Part shown: positions 18,321-27,614 of the stretch, piece after piece | How the letters are laid out: every line of letters starts with the position of its first letter | Numbering within the stretch: the stretch's first letter is position 1 | From: Blastomonas aquatica | Lineage (GTDB): Bacteria > Pseudomonadota > Alphaproteobacteria > Sphingomonadales > Sphingomonadaceae | Assembly (NCBI RefSeq): GCF_014639875.1 | Contig: NZ_BMGD01000005.1 | Span: forward strand, 248,001 to 312,000 | Direction: 5' to 3' | DNA length: 64,000 nt | Translations under genes and position numbers: made by a program | The notes under the pieces: model-generated | Told to the model about the DNA's origin: nothing | Seen by the model: the letters and a program-made list of their open reading frames with translations, nothing else | Database searches by the model: none

Positions 18321-18656
18321 ATGAATGACGAGTTGCAACCAGTTGGTGCGAAACAAAAATATGAGCAGCAACCGCCGCTCGCTCTGGTTGGCTGGACGCA
18401 TCTGGATATGCCAAACGGCATAGACCTCCGGGTCGAATGTGCCCGATCACGGATCGCGCTCGACAATGACATGATCGAGCAGCAGGACATCGTGATGACC
18501 CGCAACCAAGCGCTGTTGCTGGCGCGGTATCTGTTGAAGGTTACCGGACAGACGCTGCCTGAAGAGGCAAGGCCTACATTCTGGGCGAGGGTCAAGTCAG
18601 CATTGACGCCGTCTAAGCCACCAATCCGTCGAACCCCGCGGCATTGGGCATCCTGA
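18321..18656 (+). CDS. Hypothetical protein, divergent from dps
   Basis: 111 aa, unrecognised. GCAGGAGCGGG precedes the ATG. The middle (GIDLRVECARSRIALDNDMIEQQDIVMTRNQALLLARYLL) reads as mixed beta-strand and helix, and the last 25 residues are basic with several prolines. No signal peptide or membrane segment. TTGACA at 18274-18279 could be its -35 box. It shares the intergenic region with dps and is transcribed away from it, so the two may be controlled together. Confidence 0.65.
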   Translation: MNDELQPVGAKQKYEQQPPLALVGWTHLDMPNGIDLRVECARSRIALDNDMIEQQDIVMTRNQALLLARYLLKVTGQTLPEEARPTFWARVKSALTPSKPPIRRTPRHWAS

Positions 18657-18714
18657 TCCGCTCAGGCTTCTAACCGCTTGAACTGTGCACGGTCCGGCTC
18701 TACCGGGCCAGGCG

Positions 18715-19143
18715 ATGGGATATTTGCGAACCCTTTTGAACCGCGTTCTGCCAGCATTGCTGGTGGCTATGCTGTTCGGTGCACTGGCACCGCAGGGATT
18801 CATGCCGAAATTCGGTCCGCACGGGCTGACCATCGAGCTGTGCTCGGGTCTGGGCAACAAGGCTGCGACCATCGCCCGCGACGACCCACGCTATCAGGAT
18901 TACCTCAAGCTGGCTGCGGCCAGCGGCGAAACCACCGGGCAGGATCCGGACACCATTGACGACAATCCGATGCCGCCGTGCGCCTTTGCCGGTCTGGCTA
19001 CCCTGTCGATGCCGACCGATCCCGTCGCGTTGCCGCCAGTGCTGGCGGCAAGCGGTCTTCCTCCCGCGCTGCACCACAGCCTGCTGCGCGCCCGCCACCG
19101 CGCCGCCACTCCGCCTGCCACCGGACCACCTTCGCTCACCTGA
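18715..19143 (+). CDS. DUF2946-type protein upstream of TonB receptor
   Basis: 142 aa from ATG 18715. An N-terminal membrane segment (LPALLVAMLFGALAPQGFMP) is followed by HGLTIELCSGLG and later PPCAFAGLA. This order, a hydrophobic start with P-x-G-x-M-P, then L-C-x-G and C-x-F-A, is the DUF2946 pattern. Members are commonly found before copper- or siderophore-type TonB receptors. Two lone cysteines could bind metal or form a disulfide. The C-terminus is rich in Pro, Ala and Arg and probably unstructured. A TonB receptor gene follows after 100 bases. Confidence 0.72.
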   Translation: MGYLRTLLNRVLPALLVAMLFGALAPQGFMPKFGPHGLTIELCSGLGNKAATIARDDPRYQDYLKLAAASGETTGQDPDTIDDNPMPPCAFAGLATLSMPTDPVALPPVLAASGLPPALHHSLLRARHRAATPPATGPPSLT

Positions 19144-19243
19144 ACCCTTTGAAGCTGCCGCAGCGCTGAGCCTGCGCGTCGGATAAACCGGCGCGCCGAT
19201 GCGCGTGCGGTCCGTCTCTCCCCGTTCAGGGATCTTGATAATC

Positions 19244-21379
19244 ATGAAAAATACCGCATTCGTGCGCGCTGCCCTGCTGGGCGGTGCCTCTTTCGCACTC
19301 GTTTCTCCCGCGCTGGCACAGGGTGTAGGCCAGCGCAGCGACCCCGTTATCGTCGTCACCGCATATGCCGATGGCTCACCCACCGCGCCCAGCGTCGAGC
19401 AAGCGCGGCAACGGCTGGAACAGGTTCCCGGTGGGGTCGGGCTGGTCGAGGACAGCGTTTTCGCCGAGGATTTCGCGCAGAGCATCGGCGACGTGCTGGT
19501 CTTCACTCCCGGCGTATTCGCCGACACCAGTGCCCAACGTGAATCGCGCATTTCGATCCGCGGTTCAGGGCTCAACTCGGGGTTCGAACGGCGCGGGCTC
19601 ACCGTGTTGCGCGATGGCGTGCCGATCAGCCGCGCCAGCGGATCGACCGAATTCCAGGAGATCGACCCGCTCACCATCCGCTATCTCGAGGTGTTCAAGG
19701 GCGCCAATGGCCTGCAGTTCGGCGCAGCGTCGCTGGGCGGTGCGGTCAACATCGTCTCGCCCACCGGACGCACCGCGCGCTCGAGCTTCGCAGGTCGCCT
19801 TGAAGGTGGCAGCTTCAACACGCTGCGCGGCAATGTCAGCGCGTCGGGGGTCTCGGGCAGCACCGATTATTACATCGGCCTGACCGGCCTTCGCGATGAC
19901 GGCTTTCGCGAGCACAGCGAGGTGCGCAGCCTCTATGGCCATGGCAACATTGGCTTAAAGCTGAGCGAGAATGTCGAGACGCGGTTCTATGTCACCGCGC
20001 TCAGCGACAATTTCGAGTTGAACGGCTCGCTGCGTCTCGCCGACGCGCTCGCCAATCCGCGCGCGGCCGGACGCCCGGTTACCGTTGGCCCGTTCCGCCC
20101 CGGGGGTCCGGTGACGGTGCTCGATCCCGGCCCGGTCGCCGACGACTGGGACCGCAACCTCGATGTACTGCGCCTCTCCAACCTCACCGCGATAACCCTG
20201 GGCAGCAGCACGCTGGAGATCGGCGGCTGGTACGCGCGGCGCACGCTCGACCATGCCATCACCCGCTTTGCCGGGATCATCGACCAGAAGGAGGACGAGT
20301 TCGGCGTCTCGCTGCGCGCGCTCGGCGAGTTCACGGTGCTGGGTGATACCGTGAGCCGCTGGAAGCTGGGCGGCAGCTACGCACAGGGCGACACCCTGGC
20401 GCGGCGCCACCGCAACCTCAATGGCGAGCGCGCCGGGCTGACCAATGAATCCGCTCAGGATTCGGCCAATCTCACTGCGTTCGGCCAGCTCGATCTGAGG
20501 CTCACCGGCCGCCTGACCGCGATTGCCGGCGGTCAGTACGTCAAAGCCATCCGCGATGTCGACGCCATCCTCGCCGAGGTCTCTGGGCGCGGCGAATACG
20601 AACAGTTCAGCCCGCGCATCGGGGTACTCTACGCACTTTCCGACACCGCGCAGCTGTACGGTAACATCAACCGCAGCTTCGAACCGCCCACGCTTGCCGA
20701 TCTGACCTCGGGCGGCGCGCTGCCGTTCGCCCCGCTCAAGGAACAGCGCGCAACCACCTACGAGATCGGCAGCCGGGGGCAGGCCGACTTCCTCGCCTGG
20801 GATATCTCGCTCTATAGCAGCAAGGTCGAGAACGAATTTCTCGATTTCGGCGTGCCGGGTGCGAACGGCTTCGTCTCGTTCACCGCCAATGCCGATACCA
20901 CCATCCACCAGGGCGTGGAGTTCGGGCTCGACGTCTATGTCGCGCGCGATGTGCTCGCAGGCCGCGGACAGGCGTTCACGCTGCGCGGCGCGTACACCTT
21001 CAACGACTTCCGCTTCGATGATGATGTGACCTATGGCGACAACCAGCTCGCCGGGGTCCCGCGCCACGTGTTCGTGTCCGAAGCGCGGTTCGAGCAAAAG
21101 GACAGTTGGTACGTTTCGGCCAATCTGCGCTGGGTGTTCGATGGCCCATGGGCGGACTTTGCCAATACCGAGCGCGCGCCGGGATACGAGCTCATCGGTC
21201 TGACTGCGGGCGTCGATCTGGTCCCCGGTGTGCGGCTGTTCGGGTCGGTCGAGAACCTGTTCGACACTGTGTTCATCTCCAACGTCGCCACCAACGCCAA
21301 CCAGTCGCTCGAGCGCGCCGCGATCTACACGCCCGGTGTCGGGCGCGCGATCTATGGCGGCATCACCGCGCAATTCTGA
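19244..21379 (+). CDS. TonB-dependent outer-membrane receptor
   Basis: 711 aa. Signal peptide to about residue 26 (PALAQG), plug domain (VGLVEDSVFAEDFAQSIGDV, ISIRGSGLNSGFERRGLTVL, EVFKGANGLQFGAASLGGAVN) and a long beta-barrel ending in an aromatic residue (ITAQF), as required for insertion by Bam. The plug resembles FecA-type and copper receptors (OprC-like) more than SusC-type. The substrate is not visible in sequence; the neighbours, DUF2946 and a PepSY membrane protein with a His-rich loop, point to metal or metal-chelate uptake. ATG 19244 was chosen as it starts the signal peptide. Confidence 0.92.
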   Translation: MKNTAFVRAALLGGASFALVSPALAQGVGQRSDPVIVVTAYADGSPTAPSVEQARQRLEQVPGGVGLVEDSVFAEDFAQSIGDVLVFTPGVFADTSAQRESRISIRGSGLNSGFERRGLTVLRDGVPISRASGSTEFQEIDPLTIRYLEVFKGANGLQFGAASLGGAVNIVSPTGRTARSSFAGRLEGGSFNTLRGNVSASGVSGSTDYYIGLTGLRDDGFREHSEVRSLYGHGNIGLKLSENVETRFYVTALSDNFELNGSLRLADALANPRAAGRPVTVGPFRPGGPVTVLDPGPVADDWDRNLDVLRLSNLTAITLGSSTLEIGGWYARRTLDHAITRFAGIIDQKEDEFGVSLRALGEFTVLGDTVSRWKLGGSYAQGDTLARRHRNLNGERAGLTNESAQDSANLTAFGQLDLRLTGRLTAIAGGQYVKAIRDVDAILAEVSGRGEYEQFSPRIGVLYALSDTAQLYGNINRSFEPPTLADLTSGGALPFAPLKEQRATTYEIGSRGQADFLAWDISLYSSKVENEFLDFGVPGANGFVSFTANADTTIHQGVEFGLDVYVARDVLAGRGQAFTLRGAYTFNDFRFDDDVTYGDNQLAGVPRHVFVSEARFEQKDSWYVSANLRWVFDGPWADFANTERAPGYELIGLTAGVDLVPGVRLFGSVENLFDTVFISNVATNANQSLERAAIYTPGVGRAIYGGITAQF

Positions 21380-21404
21380 GCGGATAGGGAAGGAAAACAA
21401 GATC

Positions 21405-22946
21405 ATGGCAAACCGTCCCAAGCTCGCGCGCTGGTCGATGAGCAAACACCAATGGCTGGCGCTGATCGGCGGCATCAGCCTGTTGATCTGGGGACTGTCC
21501 GGCATGGCGCATATCGCCATGGTGCTGTTCGGGCCGCAACAGGCCGCGTTCATGCCGCCGATGCGCAGCGTCGATATGTCCGCCGCGCAGCCGGTGGAAG
21601 CGGTGCTGGCAAAAGCCGGCATCGCGGAGGCGACAGCGGTCAAGGTCATCGTCGGCAAGGACAGCAACCTGCTGCAGGTGACGCAAACACCCCAGGCCCC
21701 GCGGCGATATTTCGCGCTGGAAACCGGTGCAGAACTGCCGGGGCAGGATGCCAGGCAGGCCGAGTTCATCGCGCGGCATTTTCTCAAGGAAACCCGCAGC
21801 GTTGCGCAGATCGTGCACCAGACGCAGTTCGATGCCGACTATCCCTGGGTCAACCGGCTGCTGCCGGTGTGGCGGGTGCGGTTTGAGGGCGATGACCGGC
21901 TGACCGCCTATGTCCACACTGAGTCGAGCAGCCTGGCGGCGGTCAACAACCTCACCAAGACGCGGATGCAGACGGTGTTCCGCTGGCTGCACAGTTGGGA
22001 ATGGGTACCGCAACGGCTCGACTGGCTGCGAGTGGTGGTCATCAGCCTGATGGTCGGAAGCCTGGCCGCGCTGGCAGTGACCGGCATCATGCTGCTGGTC
22101 GCGATCCGGCGGGGCAAGCGCTTGGCCGGATCGAAAGGCTGGCACCGGGCGATGGGCTATGTGCTCGCGCTGCCCCTGCTGATGTTCTCAGGTAGCGGGA
22201 TCATCCATCTGGTGCAGGCCGCGATCGAGCAGCCGACCAGCCAGATGCGGATGTCGCCACCGGTGAACGTGGCGAATGCGCGCTATCCGATCGAGCGCGA
22301 CTGGGCCGAGGTCGCGGCGGGCCTCGACGTCAACAGCCTGTCGCTGGTCGAGGCCCCCGATGGCCGTCCGCTCTATCGGCTTGGTCTTGCCCAGCCGAAA
22401 GGCGCAATGCCCAAAGGCGAGCACGACCACAGCGCCCATCAAGGGCACGCCATGCCGATGGGCGACACCGCGATCCGCAACGCGCGGTTCGACGGGGTCA
22501 GCCCCACAGGGCCTGCGCTCTATGTCGATGCCGTCACTGGCAGGCCCTGGCCGCAGGGCGACAAGGCGCTGGCCAAGGCACTGGGGCAAAGGTTCAGCGG
22601 TGCGCCCGACAGCGCGATCACCAACATGGAAGTCGTCACGCGCTTCGGCCCGGACTACGATTTCCGCAACAAGCGGCTGCCGGTCTGGCGGATCGACTAT
22701 GGCGCGCCGGTAAACGCCACATTGTTTGTCGACACCACCACCGGCGTCCTCGCTGATCGCACCGAGAACTGGCAGAAGCCCGAAAGGTACATCTTCAGCT
22801 TCATCCACAAATGGAACTTTCTGTTCCCGGTCGGGCGGGTGGGGCTGAACGTCGTAGTGGGTGCGTTCGTGCTGCTGCTGCTGGGCTTCATGGCCGGAAT
22901 CGGGCTGGTCCTCGACCGGCGACGCAGGCGGAGGCGGTCTCTGTGA
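21405..22946 (+). CDS. PepSY-domain membrane protein
   Basis: 513 aa with four main membrane helices: WLALIGGISLLIWGLSGM near the start, VVISLMVGSLAALAVTGIML, GYVLALPLLMFSGSGI, and VVVGAFVLLLLGFMAGIGLVL at the end, with periplasmic PepSY-type loops between. A histidine-rich stretch GEHDHSAHQGHAMPM near residue 345 may bind metal. Proteins of this layout are found with TonB receptors and are thought to help reduce or release the imported metal complex in the periplasm. AAGGAAAAC precedes the start and only 25 bases separate it from the receptor gene, so one operon is likely. Confidence 0.85.
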   Translation: MANRPKLARWSMSKHQWLALIGGISLLIWGLSGMAHIAMVLFGPQQAAFMPPMRSVDMSAAQPVEAVLAKAGIAEATAVKVIVGKDSNLLQVTQTPQAPRRYFALETGAELPGQDARQAEFIARHFLKETRSVAQIVHQTQFDADYPWVNRLLPVWRVRFEGDDRLTAYVHTESSSLAAVNNLTKTRMQTVFRWLHSWEWVPQRLDWLRVVVISLMVGSLAALAVTGIMLLVAIRRGKRLAGSKGWHRAMGYVLALPLLMFSGSGIIHLVQAAIEQPTSQMRMSPPVNVANARYPIERDWAEVAAGLDVNSLSLVEAPDGRPLYRLGLAQPKGAMPKGEHDHSAHQGHAMPMGDTAIRNARFDGVSPTGPALYVDAVTGRPWPQGDKALAKALGQRFSGAPDSAITNMEVVTRFGPDYDFRNKRLPVWRIDYGAPVNATLFVDTTTGVLADRTENWQKPERYIFSFIHKWNFLFPVGRVGLNVVVGAFVLLLLGFMAGIGLVLDRRRRRRRSL

Positions 22947-23084
22947 CCTTCTTGTCCGTTGCGCAAACAGCCGCTGCAAGAGCGCCCCTCACCAGGTCTC
23001 CCCGATTTGGTGTAAAACTTGTTTGACACTCTCTCCGGCAGCGCCCATCGCCAGCTAGCGAATTGAAAACGCAGGGGAAAATTA

Positions 23085-23771
23085 ATGAGTAATTTAGCAT
23101 ATATTGTGTCAATAGCGCTGCTGGCGGGGACTGTATCGGTACCTGCCACCGCCCAGGAAGCGCTGACGATCGGCGCTGAGCAGCGGCCAACATTGCGGGC
23201 CGGTACCTCGGTTCCGCTCAAGACGCTGACCGAACTCACCACCAAGGGCAAGAAGCTGCGGGTGGGCGACCGCTTCAACCTGGAAGTGTCCGAACCTGTG
23301 ATGGTCAACGGCGTGACGGTGATTCCGGTGGGCAGCCCGGCGATCGGTGAAATCACCAGCGTACGGAACAAGGGCATGTGGGGAAAATCGGGGGCAATCG
23401 AGGTGCGCATGCTCTATGCGACCGTCAATGGCCGTCAGATCAGGCTGTCCGGCGCGATCGACGACAAGGGCGTCACTGGCACGGCCGGTGTTGTCGGTGC
23501 CGTGGTATTGCTGCCTGTGGCAGGCTTCTTCCTCACCGGCACCAGTGCCGTGATCCCCGCAGGCAGCTCGGTCACAGGCTTCGTCCAGGAAGACGTGCCG
23601 CTGTCGTTTGCCAAGGCTGCTGAACCCGCGCCGATGGTTGTCGGCGCGGACACCGCTGCAGTGGTTGCTGTCACCGAGCAGCCCGCCGCTGTTCAGCCAG
23701 CCGCCACCCAACCTGCCACCATCCAGCCCGCTACCGTCCAGCCCGCGACAGTCCAGCCGTTTTCCAATTAA
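23085..23771 (+). CDS. Secreted protein with QPAT repeat tail
   Basis: 228 aa. Signal peptide (cleavage near PATAQE, residue 23), then a beta-rich domain (LRAGTSVPLKTLTELTTKGKK, FNLEVSEPVMVNGVTVIPVG) similar to exported sphingomonad proteins of unknown role, a hydrophobic stretch GVVGAVVLLPVAGFFLTG, and a C-terminal tail of repeated QPAT[I/V]QPATVQPA units. The tail codes are direct DNA repeats (about 23690-23760) and may vary in number between strains. No catalytic motif was found. An SD-like GCAGGGGA lies before the ATG. Confidence 0.75.
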   Translation: MSNLAYIVSIALLAGTVSVPATAQEALTIGAEQRPTLRAGTSVPLKTLTELTTKGKKLRVGDRFNLEVSEPVMVNGVTVIPVGSPAIGEITSVRNKGMWGKSGAIEVRMLYATVNGRQIRLSGAIDDKGVTGTAGVVGAVVLLPVAGFFLTGTSAVIPAGSSVTGFVQEDVPLSFAKAAEPAPMVVGADTAAVVAVTEQPAAVQPAATQPATIQPATVQPATVQPFSN

Positions 23772-23909
23772 GGTCTGTTCGGTCGGGCATCAGGGCGATC
23801 ATCGTCCCGATGCCCGGCCGTACCTGCAGCCGGATATCGGCACGGGGCAAAAGCCGCTTGCCCGCTAGCCTCATTGATCCCTAGTCTCGGTTCAACGACT
23901 GGGGGTCCA

Positions 23910-26360
23910 ATGAACCGAACACTTGCACTTGCGCTGGGCCTTGCGGCCGTCCTTGCCACACCACAGGCTTATGCCGCGCCCGCTGCGTCCGATTCTAGCC
24001 CTTATGCAGGGACGCAGAAGATGGACGGGCTTTATCCCGTGCATGTCGACAGCAAGACCGGACGAATTCTGCTCTCGCTGCCCGCAGCCGCAGCGGATGG
24101 CGTGGTGACGCGGATGCTTTACACCACCGCATTGCGCACCGGGCTTGGCTCTGCGCCGATCGGGCTCGATCGCGCGCAGCCGGGACCGGGGCAGATCCTG
24201 CTGATCCGCCGCATGGGCAAGAAGGTGGCGTTCGAACTCGAAAATCCGCGCTTCCGGGCCAGCGCCGGGTCGCCTTCCGAACAGGCCGCTGCGGCCAATG
24301 CCTTTGCGACATCGATGCTGTGGATGGGCGATGTCATCGATGCACCCGATGGCCGCCTGCTGGTCGATATCGCGCCGTTCCTCGCGCGCGACACCCGCAA
24401 CGTCACCGCGCAGCTCAACAGCAGTGGTGAGAAGGGCTGGCGGCTGGTCGATGCGCTGAGCGCTGCCGATCCTGCTGCGGTGCGCGCCTTCCCGCTCAAT
24501 CTCGAGTTCGAGGCGCGGCAGACCTATGCCACCGACACCCCGGGTCCAGAGGTCCGCAACATCGCGCCCGACCCGCGCCAGGTCACATTGGTGGTCCGGC
24601 ACAGTTTCATCGCCTTGCCCGAGGCCGGCTATGTCCCGCGCGCCTTCGATCCGCGCGGGGGCAGCTTTGCGACGCAGGTGCTCGATTTTTCAGCGCCGCT
24701 CGATGGCGAGATCGTCCAGAACCTGGCCAACCGGTTCCGGCTCGAACGCGTCGATCCTAATGCGCCGCGCTCGCGGGTGCGCAAGCCGATCGTGTTCTAC
24801 ATCGATAACGCCGCCCCCGAACCAATCCGCACCGCATTGCTCGAAGGCGCTCTGTGGTGGAAGCAGGCGTTCGAGGCCGCGGGCTATATCGATGCCTATC
24901 GCGCCGAAATCCTGCCCGAAGGCGCCGACCCGCTCGATATGCGCTACAACGTCGTCAACTGGGTCAACCGGGCAACGCGGGGCTGGTCCTATGGCTATGC
25001 GGTCACCGATCCACGCACCGGGGAGATCTTGAAGGGCGCGGTGCTGCTCGGGTCGCTTCGGGTGAGGCAGGATATGCTGATCTATGAAGGGCTGGTCGGC
25101 GCAGGCCAGACCGGCACCGGCGGGCCGAATGACCCCGAGCAGGTGGCGCTGGCGCGTATCCGTCAATTGTCCGCGCACGAAATCGGCCATGCCTTGGGGC
25201 TGCTCCACAATTTTGCAGGCAGCACGCAGGACCGGGCCTCGGTGATGGATTATCCCGCGCCGCGGATCGGCCTCAAGGATGGCGTGCCCGATCTGTCGGA
25301 TGCCTATGGCGTCGGGCTGGGCCGATGGGACCTGCATGCGATCGACTGGCTGTACGGCGACACTCCGGGGACCGACCCCGATGCAGCCGCACGCGCCAAG
25401 GCGCAGGAGGCCGAACGGCTGGGGCTGCGCTTTGTGGGCGACGAGAATGCGCGCAGCGTCTCGGCAAGCCAGCCCTGGGGCAGCCTGTGGGATGATGGCG
25501 CAGATCCGGTGGCCGAACTTGCACGGATGATGGATGTGCGCGCGGCGGCGGTGGAGCGGTTCGGGTTGCCTGCACTGGCGCCGGGCGAACCGGTTGCCAT
25601 TCTGCGCCGCAAGTTCGTGCCGGTGTGGCTGGTGCACCGCTATCAGGTCGAGGCGGCGGCCAAGCTGCTGGGCGGGACGTATTCGGTGTATGCGGTTGCA
25701 GGCCAGGCCTCGCCCGAGGGCAATGCGGTCGCTGCGGGCGATCAGGTCCGCGCGCTCGATGCGCTGATGGCCACGCTGCAGCCGGCCGCGCTCGATGTTC
25801 CCGCTACGCTCGTGCCGCTGCTGTCTGCGGGGTATTCGGGCGATTATGACCGCCAGACCGAGATCGAGACGATGCCGATGGCGGGAAGTGCGGTGTTCGA
25901 TCCGCTCGCCGCATCGCAGGTTGCCGCCCAATTGACGCTGAACGCGCTGCTCGCGCCCGAGCGGCTCGCGCGGCTGGCCGATCAGCACCGCGCCGATGGA
26001 GCGGTGCCGGGGCCACATACGGTGGCCGAGCGTTTGCTGGCGCTGGTCGATGCACCGGCACCGGATGCACGCCTGGGCGCGGTGCGCCGCGTGCTGGGCA
26101 GCCGGGTGATCGTTTCGCTGGCCAAGGCAGCGGCGGACCCTGGATCGGGGATCGAGGCTTCGAGCCGTATTGGTCAGGCGCTGCAGGATTGGGCGCAGGC
26201 GCAAGCCTCGCGCCGCTTTGCCGATCCTGCCGATCGCGCCTGGGCGCTGTCGGCCGCGCGGATGCTCAAGGACCGCGATGCGCTGGCTGCGGCGATCGCC
26301 GACGACAAGACCGCCGTGCCGATCCCGCCCGGAATGCCGATCGGAAGCGGCGAGGACTGA
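23910..26360 (+). CDS. Secreted zinc metalloprotease, metzincin type (DUF5117/DUF4953-like)
   Basis: 816 aa. Signal peptide with PQAYAAP near residue 24; a large N-terminal domain of the DUF5117 type; then the zinc site HEIGHALGLLHNF (near residue 422, H-E-x-x-H-x-x-G-x-x-H) followed by the Met-turn in ASVMDYPAP about 20 residues later, which places it with metzincins. The C-terminal 300 residues are helical and match the family's second domain. It is predicted to be exported and to cut proteins or peptides outside the inner membrane. ATG 23910 gives the signal peptide; the frame open from 23874 adds nothing of use. Confidence 0.88.
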   Translation: MNRTLALALGLAAVLATPQAYAAPAASDSSPYAGTQKMDGLYPVHVDSKTGRILLSLPAAAADGVVTRMLYTTALRTGLGSAPIGLDRAQPGPGQILLIRRMGKKVAFELENPRFRASAGSPSEQAAAANAFATSMLWMGDVIDAPDGRLLVDIAPFLARDTRNVTAQLNSSGEKGWRLVDALSAADPAAVRAFPLNLEFEARQTYATDTPGPEVRNIAPDPRQVTLVVRHSFIALPEAGYVPRAFDPRGGSFATQVLDFSAPLDGEIVQNLANRFRLERVDPNAPRSRVRKPIVFYIDNAAPEPIRTALLEGALWWKQAFEAAGYIDAYRAEILPEGADPLDMRYNVVNWVNRATRGWSYGYAVTDPRTGEILKGAVLLGSLRVRQDMLIYEGLVGAGQTGTGGPNDPEQVALARIRQLSAHEIGHALGLLHNFAGSTQDRASVMDYPAPRIGLKDGVPDLSDAYGVGLGRWDLHAIDWLYGDTPGTDPDAAARAKAQEAERLGLRFVGDENARSVSASQPWGSLWDDGADPVAELARMMDVRAAAVERFGLPALAPGEPVAILRRKFVPVWLVHRYQVEAAAKLLGGTYSVYAVAGQASPEGNAVAAGDQVRALDALMATLQPAALDVPATLVPLLSAGYSGDYDRQTEIETMPMAGSAVFDPLAASQVAAQLTLNALLAPERLARLADQHRADGAVPGPHTVAERLLALVDAPAPDARLGAVRRVLGSRVIVSLAKAAADPGSGIEASSRIGQALQDWAQAQASRRFADPADRAWALSAARMLKDRDALAAAIADDKTAVPIPPGMPIGSGED

Positions 26361-26372
26361 GCGCCGGCTTGT

Positions 26373-26837
26373 TCAACCTGCGCGGCGCAGGCGGACCAAG
26401 GTCTCGTCGAGCGCTTGGAGAAAGCGTGACCGGTCGGCCTTGCTGAACGGCGCCGGGCCGCCGATGACATCGCCGCCTGCGCGCAGGTCGGCCATGATCG
26501 CCCGCGTGGCGATAGCGCCGCCGATCGAGTTGGCGGTGAAGGGCTTGCCGGTGGGGCCGAGCACGGCCGCGTCCTGCTTGATGCACCGGTCGGCGAGCAG
26601 GATATCGGCGGTAATCACCACCGATCGCTTCTCGACGCGATCGGCGATCCAGTCATCGGCTGCATCGAACGCGTCGCCGACGACCACCCGCCCGATCAGG
26701 GGATGATCGGGCACCCGGATCGGGCTGTTGCTGACGATGGTCACCGGCACCGCATGCCGCAGCGCGACCCGGTAGATCTCATCCTTCACCGGGCAGGCGT
26801 CCGCATCGACCCAGATCATCATGCGTGATCGGTCCAT
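26373..26837 (-). CDS. YaiI/YqxD family protein (UPF0178)
   Basis: 154 aa, PIN-like fold. The N-terminal WVDADACPVKDEIYR is the signature of the family, with acidic residues that could bind a metal, and TGKPFTANSIGGAIATRAIM is the second conserved block. No function has been settled for this family; nuclease-like activity is an inference from the fold. Start could be ATG 26837 or five to six codons later. It lies 3 bases after the DUF2269 gene in the same direction, so they share a transcript. Confidence 0.9.
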   Translation of the reverse strand: MDRSRMMIWVDADACPVKDEIYRVALRHAVPVTIVSNSPIRVPDHPLIGRVVVGDAFDAADDWIADRVEKRSVVITADILLADRCIKQDAAVLGPTGKPFTANSIGGAIATRAIMADLRAGGDVIGGPAPFSKADRSRFLQALDETLVRLRRAG

Positions 26838-26840
26838 CGG

Positions 26841-27311
26841 TCAGCCAGGCTTGGCAATCATGAAATACAGCGCAGCGACCAGCGGCACGGTCGCGACCAG
26901 GCCCCAGAACAGCCACCGCCGCGACAATCGGCGGTATTCCTCGGTGATCGCAAAGTCGTCGGAAAACTGCCGTGCGATCCTGGCCTGACGAACCTGGATC
27001 GGGATCAGGATCCCCAGCCAGAAAAACCCTGCCGCCAGAAAGCTCAGCTGGCTCCACACCAGCCAGGCCGGCCCCGGGAAATCATACCGCGCGGCATACA
27101 TCGCGCCGTATCCGCCGATCATTGTGAGCGCGATTCCCGGCACGGTGATGCCGAAATCCGTCCCGGTCACCATCCGCTGGCCATAGGCCACGATCCTGGC
27201 ATCGCGGGTCCTGTCGGCAAACACCTTCCACACTGCGGTGACGGTGATGTTGCCCAGCAATAAGATCACCCCCAGAATGTGAAGGAATTTCAACACATCG
27301 TATGTCGTCAT
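26841..27311 (-). CDS. DUF2269 membrane protein
   Basis: 156 aa from ATG 27311 with four hydrophobic segments: FLHILGVILLLGNITVTAVW, GITVPGIALTMIGGYGAMY, LVWSQLSFLAAGFFWLGILI and WLFWGLVATVPLVAALYFMI. The early K-x-L-H-I-L-G-V pattern with a histidine in the first helix is typical of DUF2269. Function is unknown. The frame is open for 63 more codons upstream, but that part has no membrane pattern and no similarity. Confidence 0.82.
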   Translation of the reverse strand: MTTYDVLKFLHILGVILLLGNITVTAVWKVFADRTRDARIVAYGQRMVTGTDFGITVPGIALTMIGGYGAMYAARYDFPGPAWLVWSQLSFLAAGFFWLGILIPIQVRQARIARQFSDDFAITEEYRRLSRRWLFWGLVATVPLVAALYFMIAKPG

Positions 27312-27614
27312 CAGTCCGGCTTTGCTGTTCCCATCGCGCCGGCATGCCCCTGTCGATGCCGATCGTCCGCCTGCATGCATGAAAGCTATCGCGTGCCGGG
27401 GCAAGCCATCAACCGATGGAGCAGCAAAAAGCGGGGGATTGGCAGAGCTCTTGATCGCCAGTTGGGTCACGGGAGGCAGGGTCGCTTGGGAGGGTGACAC
27501 GGCGCCCGTCAGGGGGCGTCGGGGGTTTGGATTGGCGCCGTGTCGGACCCAAGATTAGCGATGCAGCGCCATGCAGATAATCACATGGGTTGGCTTCGGG
27601 ATGATAGTTTTCTC
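27312..27614. other. 303-base gene-free stretch with a large inverted repeat
   Basis: No gene is supported here. It is the leader and promoter region of the DUF2269-yaiI unit and the trailer of the kinase gene. It holds perfect 11-base arms GACACGGCGCC (27496-27506) and GGCGCCGTGTC (27534-27544) with a 27-base loop, and an inner pair CGCCC (27503-27507) and GGGCG (27514-27518) that overlaps the outer arm, so two different folds compete. Low T content nearby argues against a simple terminator. Confidence 0.55.
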
